A stretch of 11,686 nt of DNA from Desulfobacterales bacterium (GTDB lineage: Bacteria; Desulfobacterota; Desulfobacteria; Desulfobacterales; 4be13): the NCBI GenBank assembly GCA_029940115.1, contig JAOZRQ010000182.1, positions 1 to 11,686 on the forward strand, given 5' to 3'. The first letter of the stretch is position 1, and the number at the start of each line of letters is the position of its first letter. This document shows, in pieces, positions 1 to 6,588 of the stretch. Under the pieces are notes generated by a model. The model saw only the letters and a program-made list of their open reading frames with translations, did no database searches and had not been told where the DNA came from. Position numbers and translations under genes: made by a program.

Positions 1-370
1 AGGGAGTGCAAGAAGGGCGGTCCCATTGCCCTTCAACCTTCACAATTTGAGACTCAATGCCTTTCAACCTCAATGACTGAGCAACCCTTCTTGCGTCTCA
101 TTCCCCTCAGCATCAGGGAAAACCTGAGATGTCAAAAAAAATGTCGCCTTCTGGATGCCGGCTCAGGCGTGGGAGAGCTCAACAAAGGGAGTGCAAGAAG
201 GGCGGTCTCATTGCCTTTCAACCTTCACAATCTGAGACTCAATGCCTTTCAGCCTCAATGACTGAGCAGCCCTTCTTGCATCTCATTCCCTTCAGTATCA
301 AGAAAAGCTTGGAATGTCAAGCAAAGTGTTGTTTCCTCGCATCCGAACCGCGGATTATACGGATTACGCG
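1..370. repeat. 185-bp imperfect tandem repeat, two copies, each with a hairpin-forming element
   Basis: Positions 1-185 and 186-370 line up with a 185-bp period; similarity is strong for about the first 155 bases and fades afterwards. Each unit starts with AGGGAGTGCAAGAAGGGCGG and about 85 bases later has the rough inverse, CCCTTCTTGCNTCTCATTCC, so each unit could fold as an imperfect hairpin of about 115 bases. Each hairpin is followed by a copy of the dispersed repeat around GAAATGTCAAACAAAG (109-141 and 294-331). The first unit begins at the window edge and may extend to the left. Reading frames here are repeat translations without a credible start or domain. It resembles a non-autonomous MITE-like element, but no target-site duplication was found. 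Confidence 0.7.
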
Positions 371-387
371 GATTGCACAGATTGCCG
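352..387. repeat. 9-bp tandem array, four units
   Basis: Four consecutive nonamers, GGATTATAC, GGATTACGC, GGATTGCAC and AGATTGCCG, lie directly after the 185-bp repeat. They are degenerate, which suggests an old slippage array. No function is visible. Confidence 0.6.
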
Positions 388-1054
388 TCTTTCTTTGCTG
401 GCGTGGGATTCATCGCTTTTTTGGGTTTTTGTGGGTTTGTACGCAGAAAGTTGTTGACATCCATCGTTCCTCATGGTACAAGCGTTCTCGTTGGCAGGGT
501 CGGGCGGCATTTTTTCAATCAGCCACGAGCTGCAGATGGGAGTGTCCGCCTTCGGGGGCATTGACATGCGAATCATGCCGGTGCCCGCATTGGCGGGCCG
601 GAGCCGCAATGGGAGAACACTTTGTGGCCCCGACAGTTGTCAACATTCATCGCATGGAGCCTTTGGCGTCACCATACCCTAGGGGACTCGCACACGAAGG
701 GCAAGTCCGTTTGTGTCTGCGCCTTTTGGCCCGTTATATGTTGAGGCTGTTGAAAGATTGCCATGATTTGCCCCCGCTGTCTGAACTGTGATTCGTGTGA
801 TTGAATGATTGCCATGATTTGCCCTTCCATTGTCCGAATCGAGATTTGTGATTCTTGGTTTGTTCAGAGTCACATACGGTCAGGTGTTTGTGAGGGCTCA
901 ATCAAAAGGAGTGCAAAGATGGCGATGGTTGAGACTTTGTCGTCCCAAGAGGCCTTCTTTGCACCTCCATCGCTTGCATTAGCTCGGCCATCCCGTGTGA
1001 TTCACAATTTGCACGGGGTTTGAACCACGGATTGCCGCTGATCAGCATCCTCTT
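388..1054. other. Gene-free stretch with short repeats
   Basis: No reading frame in this stretch shows a domain, a ribosome site and a plausible start together. Visible structure: GATTGCCATGATTTGCCC occurs twice, at 756-773 and 807-824 (51-bp period), and an inverted pair GGAGTGCAAAGA (908-919) with TCTTTGCACCTCC (956-968) resembles the hairpin arms of the 185-bp repeat at the window start. The part around 470-660 has overlapping open frames on both strands and might be a decayed gene, but I could not assign it to a family. Confidence 0.5.
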
Positions 1055-1348
1055 TCATGTCTTTCTCTTTATGACGCGAATGAACGGCGTCTCCTTCGTG
1101 ACCTTTGCCATCCCCATCTCTCTTTCCCCCCTTTTTCTCTCCTTCAGCGTCTCCTGAATTTTTTGCACATTTTCCGAATATTCCCATGTCTTGCTCACCT
1201 GTTTCACGATGGTAAACCCTTTGTATTGCAACTTGTTCTCATCCACCATGCTTTCTATCAGCCGAGACTTGGCTTCCTGACATCGGCTCTCAATGGTCTC
1301 CATCTCCGCCTTGAGCCGCAGATATTCATCTAAAATGTTGGTGTCCAT
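1055..1348 (-). CDS. Small charged coiled-coil protein, third gene of the Panacea operon
   Basis: Unrecognised 97-aa protein. I place the start at the ATG at 1348 because GGAGGAG stands a few bases upstream; a longer frame upstream of this has no such signal and runs into the preceding gene. Residues 1-40 (ILDEYLRLKAEMETIESRCQ and onward) look like a helical coiled coil. A short stretch YKGFTIVKQVSKTWEY follows, then a second charged helix and a very basic tail ending in IKRKT. No membrane segment or catalytic motif is seen. It begins 19 bases after the stop of the 138-aa gene and is surely cotranscribed with the Panacea pair. It could be an accessory component of that system or a separate phage-like passenger; the basic tail would suit nucleic-acid contact, but that is inference. 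Confidence 0.75.
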   Translation of the reverse strand: MDTNILDEYLRLKAEMETIESRCQEAKSRLIESMVDENKLQYKGFTIVKQVSKTWEYSENVQKIQETLKERKRGEREMGMAKVTKETPFIRVIKRKT

Positions 1349-1367
1349 ACTCCTCCTCCGCTGATGG

Positions 1368-1784
1368 CTATTCATGTTTGTAAAGTTTGAACATTCTGTC
1401 AATCCACAATACATGAAAAATTCTTTTGTCACGATAGCCCACCATGGGAGCTTTACCGTAAAATCTGAACGCGATAAAACTCACATCCTCTTTGAGATGC
1501 TCCGGTATGCCGGATTTTATGGACAGCCTGTCAATTTTCTCGAACCCGATTCCATGACGATGGGAAGACTTTATTTCTGCCCATGTTTTCTGACTCAGCC
1601 TGTGAAGCGTGTCTGCAAATGCAGCCTTTTCATCCCTCTCACATTTTGAGATGCAAAACTCCTTTCTGATTTGCGTCAATGAAAAGACGGGTTCCTGTTG
1701 GTCATAAGATTTTTTCTCGGCAACATGCGGCGCAAATCTTTTCCCCTTGTCAGATTCTCTTTGTCTTATTCTCTTCCTGCCCAT
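1368..1784 (-). CDS. Unrecognised 138-aa protein in the toxin position of a Panacea pair
   Basis: The start is taken as the ATG at 1784, two bases after the stop of the upstream Panacea gene; a GTG at 1799 that would overlap that gene is the alternative (143 aa). The N-terminal 25 residues are very basic and probably disordered. The body has two conserved-looking blocks: FCISKCERDEKAAFADTLHR with LSQKTWAEI and a HRHGIGFEKI segment, then a beta-rich end, FIAFRFYGKAPMVGYRDKR followed by IFHVLWIDRMFKLYKH. I recall proteins of this two-block shape as widespread small hypotheticals, but I cannot name a family. Being translationally coupled to a Panacea antitoxin candidate makes a toxin role likely by context. 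The conserved histidines and arginine of HRHG could be an active site; that is speculation. Confidence 0.8.
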   Translation of the reverse strand: MGRKRIRQRESDKGKRFAPHVAEKKSYDQQEPVFSLTQIRKEFCISKCERDEKAAFADTLHRLSQKTWAEIKSSHRHGIGFEKIDRLSIKSGIPEHLKEDVSFIAFRFYGKAPMVGYRDKRIFHVLWIDRMFKLYKHE

Positions 1785-1786
1785 TT

Positions 1787-2224
1787 TCACTCGCCACACA
1801 ACTGGGTTTTGAAATATTCCCTCATGGAATCATGGGATATGACAGCGCCTGATGGGGTATCCCTCCAAGGTGATTCCTCATGGGTCATGTTCATCAGCTT
1901 CCATGCTGAGAACTGGCCGAACACAGCATAAACTTCATCCAGCAATTCCCTGACATCCTCATCATACACCGAATAATCCATGCCATCAGGTTTTGGCAGA
2001 GGGAGCGAGTCATACGTCTTGTATTCATCGTATAAGTCGGGAATCACTGGTCCGTGAGTCCATGCCTCGATATACGCCTCAAACAGGGGCTTGTCAAAAA
2101 TGGCCAAGTGAAATCCTTGGGCGTAATAAACGAGTTTCTGCAATTTCATGTTTGAGATCAGGTCACCCGCCTCGTCATTCGTCAGTGCCAAAAAATATTT
2201 GGCAACATCATGGCAAGTCATCAT
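1787..2224 (-). CDS. Panacea-domain (SocA/DUF4065-like) protein, antitoxin candidate
   Basis: A 145-aa protein matching the Panacea (DUF4065, SocA-like) domain: CHDVAKYFLAL near the N-terminus, the hallmark ISNMKLQKLVYYAQGFHLA at about residues 24-42, then PLFEAYIEAWTHGPVIPDLY at about 46-65. The domain fills most of the chain and a short acidic region follows. Panacea domains are known to serve as antitoxins for many unrelated small toxins, and SocA acts as a proteolytic adaptor that delivers its toxin to ClpXP. Two ATG codons stand in tandem (2224 and 2221) behind GAGGAGA, so the start is well supported. It is the first gene of a three-gene operon: its stop is two bases before the start of the 138-aa gene. 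The antitoxin role here is inferred from family and context. Confidence 0.9.
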   Translation of the reverse strand: MMTCHDVAKYFLALTNDEAGDLISNMKLQKLVYYAQGFHLAIFDKPLFEAYIEAWTHGPVIPDLYDEYKTYDSLPLPKPDGMDYSVYDEDVRELLDEVYAVFGQFSAWKLMNMTHEESPWRDTPSGAVISHDSMREYFKTQLCGE

Positions 2225-2591
2225 TATCTCCTCTGTTCGGGGGTTGTTTCGATTTCAGAAAGTCTGGTCACTCATATCCTAGGGCATCTAAAAACGCCAG
2301 TTTTCAGCCATGTTTCCTGCCTGACTCCCGGACTCGGCAATGTCGCCCCAAACGCCTGTCCTGACAGGATTTGGGGAAAACAAGGCGGGCCAAGAGGCGG
2401 CCAAGTGAAATTGGCTGATTTAGACGGCCTACTCATATCCCTATTGCCGCCAACAATTCTGACCAGTCTGTCCCACAGTTTTTGAGATGAGACGGCGGCA
2501 AAACGGGTAGTTCAGGTGTGAGTTCAGGTTCAGGCATAAGTTCACGTCCAAGTTGAATGGGAACAGTCAGCCGAGAATGGATCACCCTGCT
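2225..2591. other. Intergenic region with a hairpin and a degenerate hexamer array
   Basis: This 367-base gap carries no gene. A hairpin at 2346-2376 has arms CCCCAAA/TTTGGGG and CCTGTC/GACAGG around a two-base loop; it lacks a T-run on its 3' side in either orientation, so it is not a textbook terminator. CTCATATCC occurs twice (2271-2279 and 2432-2440). At 2509-2556 eight degenerate hexamers of the AGTTCA type form an array related to the long one upstream of the btuF-like gene. The Panacea operon promoter should lie here, but I see no convincing pair of boxes. Confidence 0.5.
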
Positions 2592-2831
2592 TTACCGGAC
2601 AATGGATTGATCCCGCCGGTCCATTTTTGTGCCCACGGATTCAGCGCAGAACGCACATCGGTACTCATATTTGTCCCCATCCGGAAGGACAAGCAGAAGC
2701 CGCTTCTGGACAGGGACTGCTTGCCCGCATTTGGGGCAGTAAAGTTCTGTGGCGTCCAACTCCTTGAACATTGACGGCTTGGCACTCTCCTGAACAAATG
2801 CGCCAGATTTCAAAAGGCTTTTCATGTCCAT
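2592..2831 (-). CDS. Small zinc-ribbon protein
   Basis: A 79-aa protein with two CxxC knuckles, C32-P-K-C35 and C59-A-F-C62, separated by 23 residues that read as a beta hairpin (LLLVLPDGDKYEYR). This is the layout of a single four-cysteine zinc ribbon. The N-terminal 30 residues are helical and carry no signal peptide, so it should be cytoplasmic. The start at the ATG at 2831 is preceded by GAGAGG; a TTG two codons upstream is less likely. A candidate promoter lies at 2989-3016 and a 69-bp palindrome lies in the leader, so the gene is probably transcribed on its own and not only as a tail of the importer operon. The role is unknown; such ribbons bind nucleic acid or protein partners. Confidence 0.75.
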   Translation of the reverse strand: MDMKSLLKSGAFVQESAKPSMFKELDATELYCPKCGQAVPVQKRLLLVLPDGDKYEYRCAFCAESVGTKMDRRDQSIVR

Positions 2832-2859
2832 TTTCAAACCTCTCTCTTTCCTTCTCGCT

Positions 2860-2928
2860 CCCGGAAGTTTGTAGTTCCGCGTTTAGGCGGTGTGACACCG
2901 CCTAAAGGCGGAACTACAAACTTCCGGG
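2860..2928. repeat. 69-bp near-perfect palindrome (REP-like element)
   Basis: The arms starting CCCGGAAGTTTGTAGTTCCG match their inverse around a centre at 2894 with one mismatch (2881/2907). Each half carries GTTTGTAGTTCCGCC followed by TTAGGCGGT, so each half can also fold alone through CCGCC/GGCGG-type arms. Related copies lie at 5420-5449, 9123-9147 and 9428-9486. The palindrome sits 28 bases upstream of the zinc-ribbon start codon and would be a strong hairpin in that mRNA leader. Confidence 0.9.
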
Positions 2929-2988
2929 GAGTGTAAACTACTTTTCAAGCAAAATGTAAGGATGCCTCAAACTTTTGGAACACTGAAT

Positions 2989-3016
2989 ATATTATGCACT
3001 CCCTTCGATTTGTCAA
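2989..3016 (-). promoter_or_regulatory. Candidate sigma-70 promoter for the zinc-ribbon gene
   Basis: On the minus strand a perfect TTGACA (3016-3011) is followed after 16 bases by TAATAT (2994-2989). Transcription would start near 2982 and read through the palindrome into the gene at 2831. It lies just after the end of the ABC ATPase gene, so it would uncouple the small gene from the importer operon. Confidence 0.5.
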
Positions 3017-3028
3017 CTCGTTTCAACA

Positions 3029-3838
3029 TTAAACATAAAGCATAAACTTCCGAGGGACCGGCGTAACCCGTGGAAAATTCCCCAAGGGACTTTTGTCCAC
3101 CAGCAACGTACACCCGTAAGCCTCTTCAAGTGTCTGGAAGGTCAGCACCTCTTCGGGTTTTCCCAAACTCACAATTTCCCCCCCCTTGAGAAGAAGCAGC
3201 GTGTCCCCATACATGGCCCCGAGATTCACATCATGGGACACCATGACCACGGTGATCCCCTTCTCCTCTTTCAATTGTTCCATCATGTCCATGGTTCGGG
3301 TCTGGTGGGCCAGATCAAGGGATGCGGTCGGCTCGTCCAGAAGGATGAGCTGTGGTTCCTGGCAGACGGCCTTGGCGATGAACACCCGTTGCCGCTCGCC
3401 GCCGCTCAACTCGTCCAACCTTCGATGGGAGAGATGCGCCACGCCAGTGAAGGCCATCGCCTGCTTGGCAATCTCCAGATCATTCTGCCCTTCCAAGCCC
3501 AATATCCCCAGATGGGGGGAACGTCCCATGAGCACCACTTCGAGAACGGTGAAGGGAAACTCCGTGGGGATGGTCTGGGGGACAAACGCGAGGCACTTTG
3601 CCAAGGCCTTCCGATTGTAATCACGAATCGGTTTTCCCAATATGTCCAAGCCGCCCTGCCGAGATTTCAGGATTCCTGACATCAGCTTCAGCAACGTGGT
3701 TTTTCCGGAACCGTTCGGGCCGATGATGATGAAGAACTCACCCCTTTGGACAGCGAAGGCGATATCCGCCAGCACCGCCTGATTTCCATAGCCATAACTC
3801 AGATGATTGGCGACAATTGCGTCAGCATCCGACCGCAT
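3029..3838 (-). CDS. ABC importer ATPase, BtuD/FepC type
   Basis: ATP-binding subunit of a class that works with BtuC/FecCD permeases to import cobalamin, iron-siderophores or heme. A 269-aa chain from the ATG at 3838, with AAAGGGA a short distance upstream as ribosome site; a longer frame to 3913 lies within the neighbouring gene and is rejected. Motifs are complete: Walker A GPNGSGKTT (40-48), Q-loop Q88, signature LSGGERQRV (144-152), Walker B LILLDEP (164-170), H-loop H202. About 60 residues after the H-loop form the usual short tail of this family. The start overlaps the end of the AAA-ATPase gene by 17 bases, so translation is probably coupled to it. In an uninterrupted operon it would follow the permease at 5484 directly. 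Substrate is inferred from the BtuF-like partner. Confidence 0.93.
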   Translation of the reverse strand: MRSDADAIVANHLSYGYGNQAVLADIAFAVQRGEFFIIIGPNGSGKTTLLKLMSGILKSRQGGLDILGKPIRDYNRKALAKCLAFVPQTIPTEFPFTVLEVVLMGRSPHLGILGLEGQNDLEIAKQAMAFTGVAHLSHRRLDELSGGERQRVFIAKAVCQEPQLILLDEPTASLDLAHQTRTMDMMEQLKEEKGITVVMVSHDVNLGAMYGDTLLLLKGGEIVSLGKPEEVLTFQTLEEAYGCTLLVDKSPLGNFPRVTPVPRKFMLYV

Positions 3839-5378
3839 AAATCTGCATCCCTTTCGCCCGGCTCGTCTTCCAGAACAACTTGTTCTTCCACGGCTGTCGT
3901 TTCCGCCGGTCAAACACGATCAGCCATCCCTCGTCACAACCGAGCGTCTCCATGTAGTCGCTCAACTGTTTTTTCCCTTCCTTATACGTTTTATTGTCAT
4001 AGCGCAACTTGATCTCAATCGGATACCGGTTCCCCTTGAAATGGATGCAGAGATCAAGACGCCGGGTTTCGGTGGCCATTTCGCGGATGATATGCCCGCC
4101 GGCATTCACCACACGTTGCAGAAATGCCATGAGAACCAGATGCGGGGCCGATTCCTTGTATTCAAATCGCTCCTGCCAGATCGCCGCGTTTTCGCGCCAG
4201 AATATCTGAAAATCCGTGAGCAGTTTCTTCATGTCCAACTGGTTGCCGGCATAATAGCCCTGAACCGGATAAGCATGATCATCTATGGAATTCTGCGCCT
4301 TCATGCTCAGATATCGGACAATCACCTCGGCATAGATCGGATTGGACGGTCTCAGGCTGCCGCCTTCGTTCTTCAGCAACCCGAGATCCTGGACATATTG
4401 AAAATCATCATCCATCGGGTCAAAGACCCTCTCCTTCCCTGCGATTACCGGATCAATCACCTTGCGAACCCGATCCTCCTTCAACCGTTCCAGCAGGCTG
4501 TCAATATGGGTGTCCCGGCGGTGAATAATCGCTTCGACCGCCTGCCCCACATGGGGAGGGATGATCTCTTTGGCGAAGTCATTGCCGAGGATTTTGACGA
4601 TGATTTCCCTTGCAATGGCATTGGTCAGCCAAGGTTGCCCTTGGGCGTGATAATAGATCCGCTGGGTCACCTCGGTGGAGAAAGTCTGACCCACAGCTTG
4701 TGCGTGTTGGGAGTGCAACTCTCCTGTCTCCTCTTGGGTAAAGTCCCGTAGCGTCAGCGATTCGGTTACAATATTAAAAGGACTGGCACTGCCGAGCGTT
4801 TCCCGTTCCTCTCTGATTTTGCCTTTGTAATCCCGAATGTTCCGCATCCCGATAAGGCCCACGGAATGGACAAAAGAAGCTCTGGAACGATTGACATATC
4901 CCTCACGCAATTGACGCAAAAAGGATATGAGAGTTCCATTTGAGAGGCAGTCCACCTCATCAAAAAGGATCACCAGTGGCTTGTCAAGAGCCGAGCAGAA
5001 CGATGTGAGCGATTCGATGAGAATATTGTTGAAATCGCCGAAGTTGGCCGATGGCGCAAATGGAAATTTTTTCAACACAGGCGTAAACCTGATGGCCCGG
5101 GTCAAAGTTCTCACAATCGCTGGAATCCCCTTTTCAGGGTCAAGGATTCCCTGAGCAGACTCAACGGAACAATATAGCGCGTAATATTTTCCGGAATCAT
5201 TGATTGCCCGTTCCAGCTCCAACAGAAGCGTGGTCTTTCCAGACTGCCGGGCCGCATGAATGACAAAGTATTGTCTCTGTTCGATTAAGGATATGACCCC
5301 TTGACATCTTGCCTCCGAAGGCATCATGTAATGCTCATCAGGGTGGCAGGGGCCTGCGATGTTGAAATATTTGTTCAT
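3822..5378 (-). CDS. AAA-type ATPase with C-terminal PD-(D/E)XK nuclease-like domain
   Basis: A 518-aa protein. The start is the ATG at 5378 behind GGAGAT; a longer frame reaches into the heptamer repeat upstream. Residues 1-25 carry the usual family opening, NKYFNIAGPCHPDEHYM. Walker A is AARQSGKTT (42-50) and Walker B is LVILFDE (135-141), followed by a STAND/AAA-like helical region. The C-terminus has D442, E455-I-K457 and Q471-x3-Y475, the pattern of a PD-(D/E)XK fold as in the AAA-ATPase-like/DUF1703 families. These proteins are multicopy in large deltaproteobacterial genomes and their function is unsettled; mobility or defence has been suggested. It splits the importer operon between permease and ATPase. 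The final codons contain the ribosome site of the ATPase gene, and the two genes overlap by 17 bases. All catalytic-looking residues appear intact. Confidence 0.88.
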   Translation of the reverse strand: MNKYFNIAGPCHPDEHYMMPSEARCQGVISLIEQRQYFVIHAARQSGKTTLLLELERAINDSGKYYALYCSVESAQGILDPEKGIPAIVRTLTRAIRFTPVLKKFPFAPSANFGDFNNILIESLTSFCSALDKPLVILFDEVDCLSNGTLISFLRQLREGYVNRSRASFVHSVGLIGMRNIRDYKGKIREERETLGSASPFNIVTESLTLRDFTQEETGELHSQHAQAVGQTFSTEVTQRIYYHAQGQPWLTNAIAREIIVKILGNDFAKEIIPPHVGQAVEAIIHRRDTHIDSLLERLKEDRVRKVIDPVIAGKERVFDPMDDDFQYVQDLGLLKNEGGSLRPSNPIYAEVIVRYLSMKAQNSIDDHAYPVQGYYAGNQLDMKKLLTDFQIFWRENAAIWQERFEYKESAPHLVLMAFLQRVVNAGGHIIREMATETRRLDLCIHFKGNRYPIEIKLRYDNKTYKEGKKQLSDYMETLGCDEGWLIVFDRRKRQPWKNKLFWKTSRAKGMQIYAVGC

Positions 5379-5393
5379 ACTGATCTCCATTCT

Positions 5394-5449
5394 GGGTTCT
5401 GGGTTCCGGGTTCTGGGTGCCACACCGCCGAGAGGCGGAACTACAAACT
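5394..5449. repeat. Heptamer array plus half-copy of the palindromic element
   Basis: Four heptamers, GGGTTCT, GGGTTCC, GGGTTCT and GGGTGCC, fill 5394-5421. They are followed by a half-unit of the palindrome family at 5420-5449, which contains the small hairpin CCGCC-GAGA-GGCGG and the arm GGAACTACAAACTG. Together they occupy the gap between the permease stop and the AAA-ATPase start, in the AAA gene's leader. A related fragment, GGGTTCTGGGCACTC, lies at 8964-8978 upstream of the exported-protein gene. Confidence 0.7.
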
Positions 5450-5483
5450 GAAAGTTCTACAATCGAAGCGGGTGTCAGAATTT

Positions 5484-6527
5484 TCATTTCGCCGACCGTT
5501 TCAACAAAATGATGAAAAGCGGCGCACCGATAATCGCCGTGATCACCCCGGCCGGCATCTCCCCCTGTTCCGGCAACACCCTTGCCAGCAAATCGCATAC
5601 CACCATATATGCGCCGCCGCCCAGTGCACAGGCCGGGGTAAGCACCCGATGGTCAGGCCCGAGAAGAAGCCGCAACAGATGCGGCATCACCAGTCCCACG
5701 AACCCGAGAAGCCCGCAGTTGGCCACGGTGATGCTCACCATGAATGACGTGGTCACAAGAAGCGTCACGGTGACAGCCCGGATGTTGACCCCCATGGTCT
5801 GGGCCATCTCCTTTCCCATGAGGAGCAGATTCATGGCGTGGGAAAGGTAGAAGATGAGGATAAAGCAGGGGAACAGCAGGGCCGAGAGGATGCCGACCTG
5901 TCCGACATCCACGATGGAGAGATCCCCCATGAGCCAGAAAATGATGCTGTGAAGCCGGGAGTCATGGGCCATGGAGACCAGAAACATGATGATCGCGGAA
6001 CAGAACGCGTTGAGCATCACGCCGGAGAGGAGCAACGCGTCTTTTTTCAGCAGGGTTTCTCCCGATGACATGAGGATGACGAGAAGCAGTGTCATCATGC
6101 TTCCCGCGAACGCGGTCGCGCTCACCCCGGGAAACCGGGAGAATCCCATGAGAATGCCGATGATGGCCCCCACTGCGGCCCCGCCTGAAATCCCCAAGAT
6201 ATACGGTTCGGCCAAGGGGTTTCGGAGCAGGGCCTGAAACACAAGCCCTCCCACAGAAAGAGCCGCGCCCACCAGCACCGCCATCAGCACCCGGGGAAAA
6301 CGAAGCTGCCATATGATGGCGGTCATCATCGGGTCTCCGTCCTTTTTTCCTGTCAGCGCGTTCACCACGGCCTGAAATCCGCTCTCCGCGGATCCCATGC
6401 AAAGCCCTAAGAGCATGACCCCGCAGAGGAGGATCAGCAGAGAGAGGGAGACGATTGCAAGACGTTTCAGAAGCATGGGGACTGCGGCATCATGGGATAT
6501 CCTTTTCAAATTCAGTTGTCGGGTCAT
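5484..6527 (-). CDS. ABC importer permease, BtuC/FecCD family
   Basis: Membrane subunit of the importer, 347 aa, the usual length of the family, which has ten membrane helices per chain. Diagnostic stretches are VGGLVFQALLRNPLAEPYIL after the second helix and the coupling region LLGFVGLVMPHLLRLLLGP near residue 290, where the GLVMPH-x2-R pattern contacts the ATPase. The ATG at 6527 is used here; its ribosome site is weak. An in-frame ATG at 6476 (MLLKRLAIV) would give 330 aa and omit a stretch that duplicates the end of the upstream gene, so it may be the true start. It lies 34 bases downstream of the BtuF-like gene. The next importer gene, the ATPase, is separated from it by the inserted AAA-ATPase gene. 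Confidence 0.93.
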   Translation of the reverse strand: MTRQLNLKRISHDAAVPMLLKRLAIVSLSLLILLCGVMLLGLCMGSAESGFQAVVNALTGKKDGDPMMTAIIWQLRFPRVLMAVLVGAALSVGGLVFQALLRNPLAEPYILGISGGAAVGAIIGILMGFSRFPGVSATAFAGSMMTLLLVILMSSGETLLKKDALLLSGVMLNAFCSAIIMFLVSMAHDSRLHSIIFWLMGDLSIVDVGQVGILSALLFPCFILIFYLSHAMNLLLMGKEMAQTMGVNIRAVTVTLLVTTSFMVSITVANCGLLGFVGLVMPHLLRLLLGPDHRVLTPACALGGGAYMVVCDLLARVLPEQGEMPAGVITAIIGAPLFIILLKRSAK

Positions 6528-6588
6528 ATTAACTTTCTGGTGTGGTTTGTGGACTGCGGCATCATGGGATCTCCTTTGCCAGTTCAGG
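6479..6588. repeat. Short direct duplication across the btuF/permease junction
   Basis: GGACTGCGGCATCATGGGAT occurs at 6479-6498 and 6551-6570, and similarity continues for roughly another 15 bases with mismatches (72-bp period). One copy covers the last codons and stop of the btuF-like gene; the other lies inside the first codons of the permease frame. Confidence 0.7.

Noticed and set aside
470..660. Possible decayed gene
   Set aside because: Several frames stay open on both strands and the stretch looks locally protein-like, but no family motif or start could be identified.
129..791. Long plus-strand open frame of 220 codons
   Set aside because: It runs through the 185-bp tandem and other repeats, has no ribosome site and shows no domain; overlapping open frames exist on both strands.
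2346..2376. Intrinsic terminator
   Set aside because: The stem is good, but neither strand has a T-run directly after it.
3807..4751. Plus-strand open frame of 314 codons
   Set aside because: It is antisense to the AAA-ATPase gene, whose family motifs are intact on the other strand; the plus frame has no recognisable domain.
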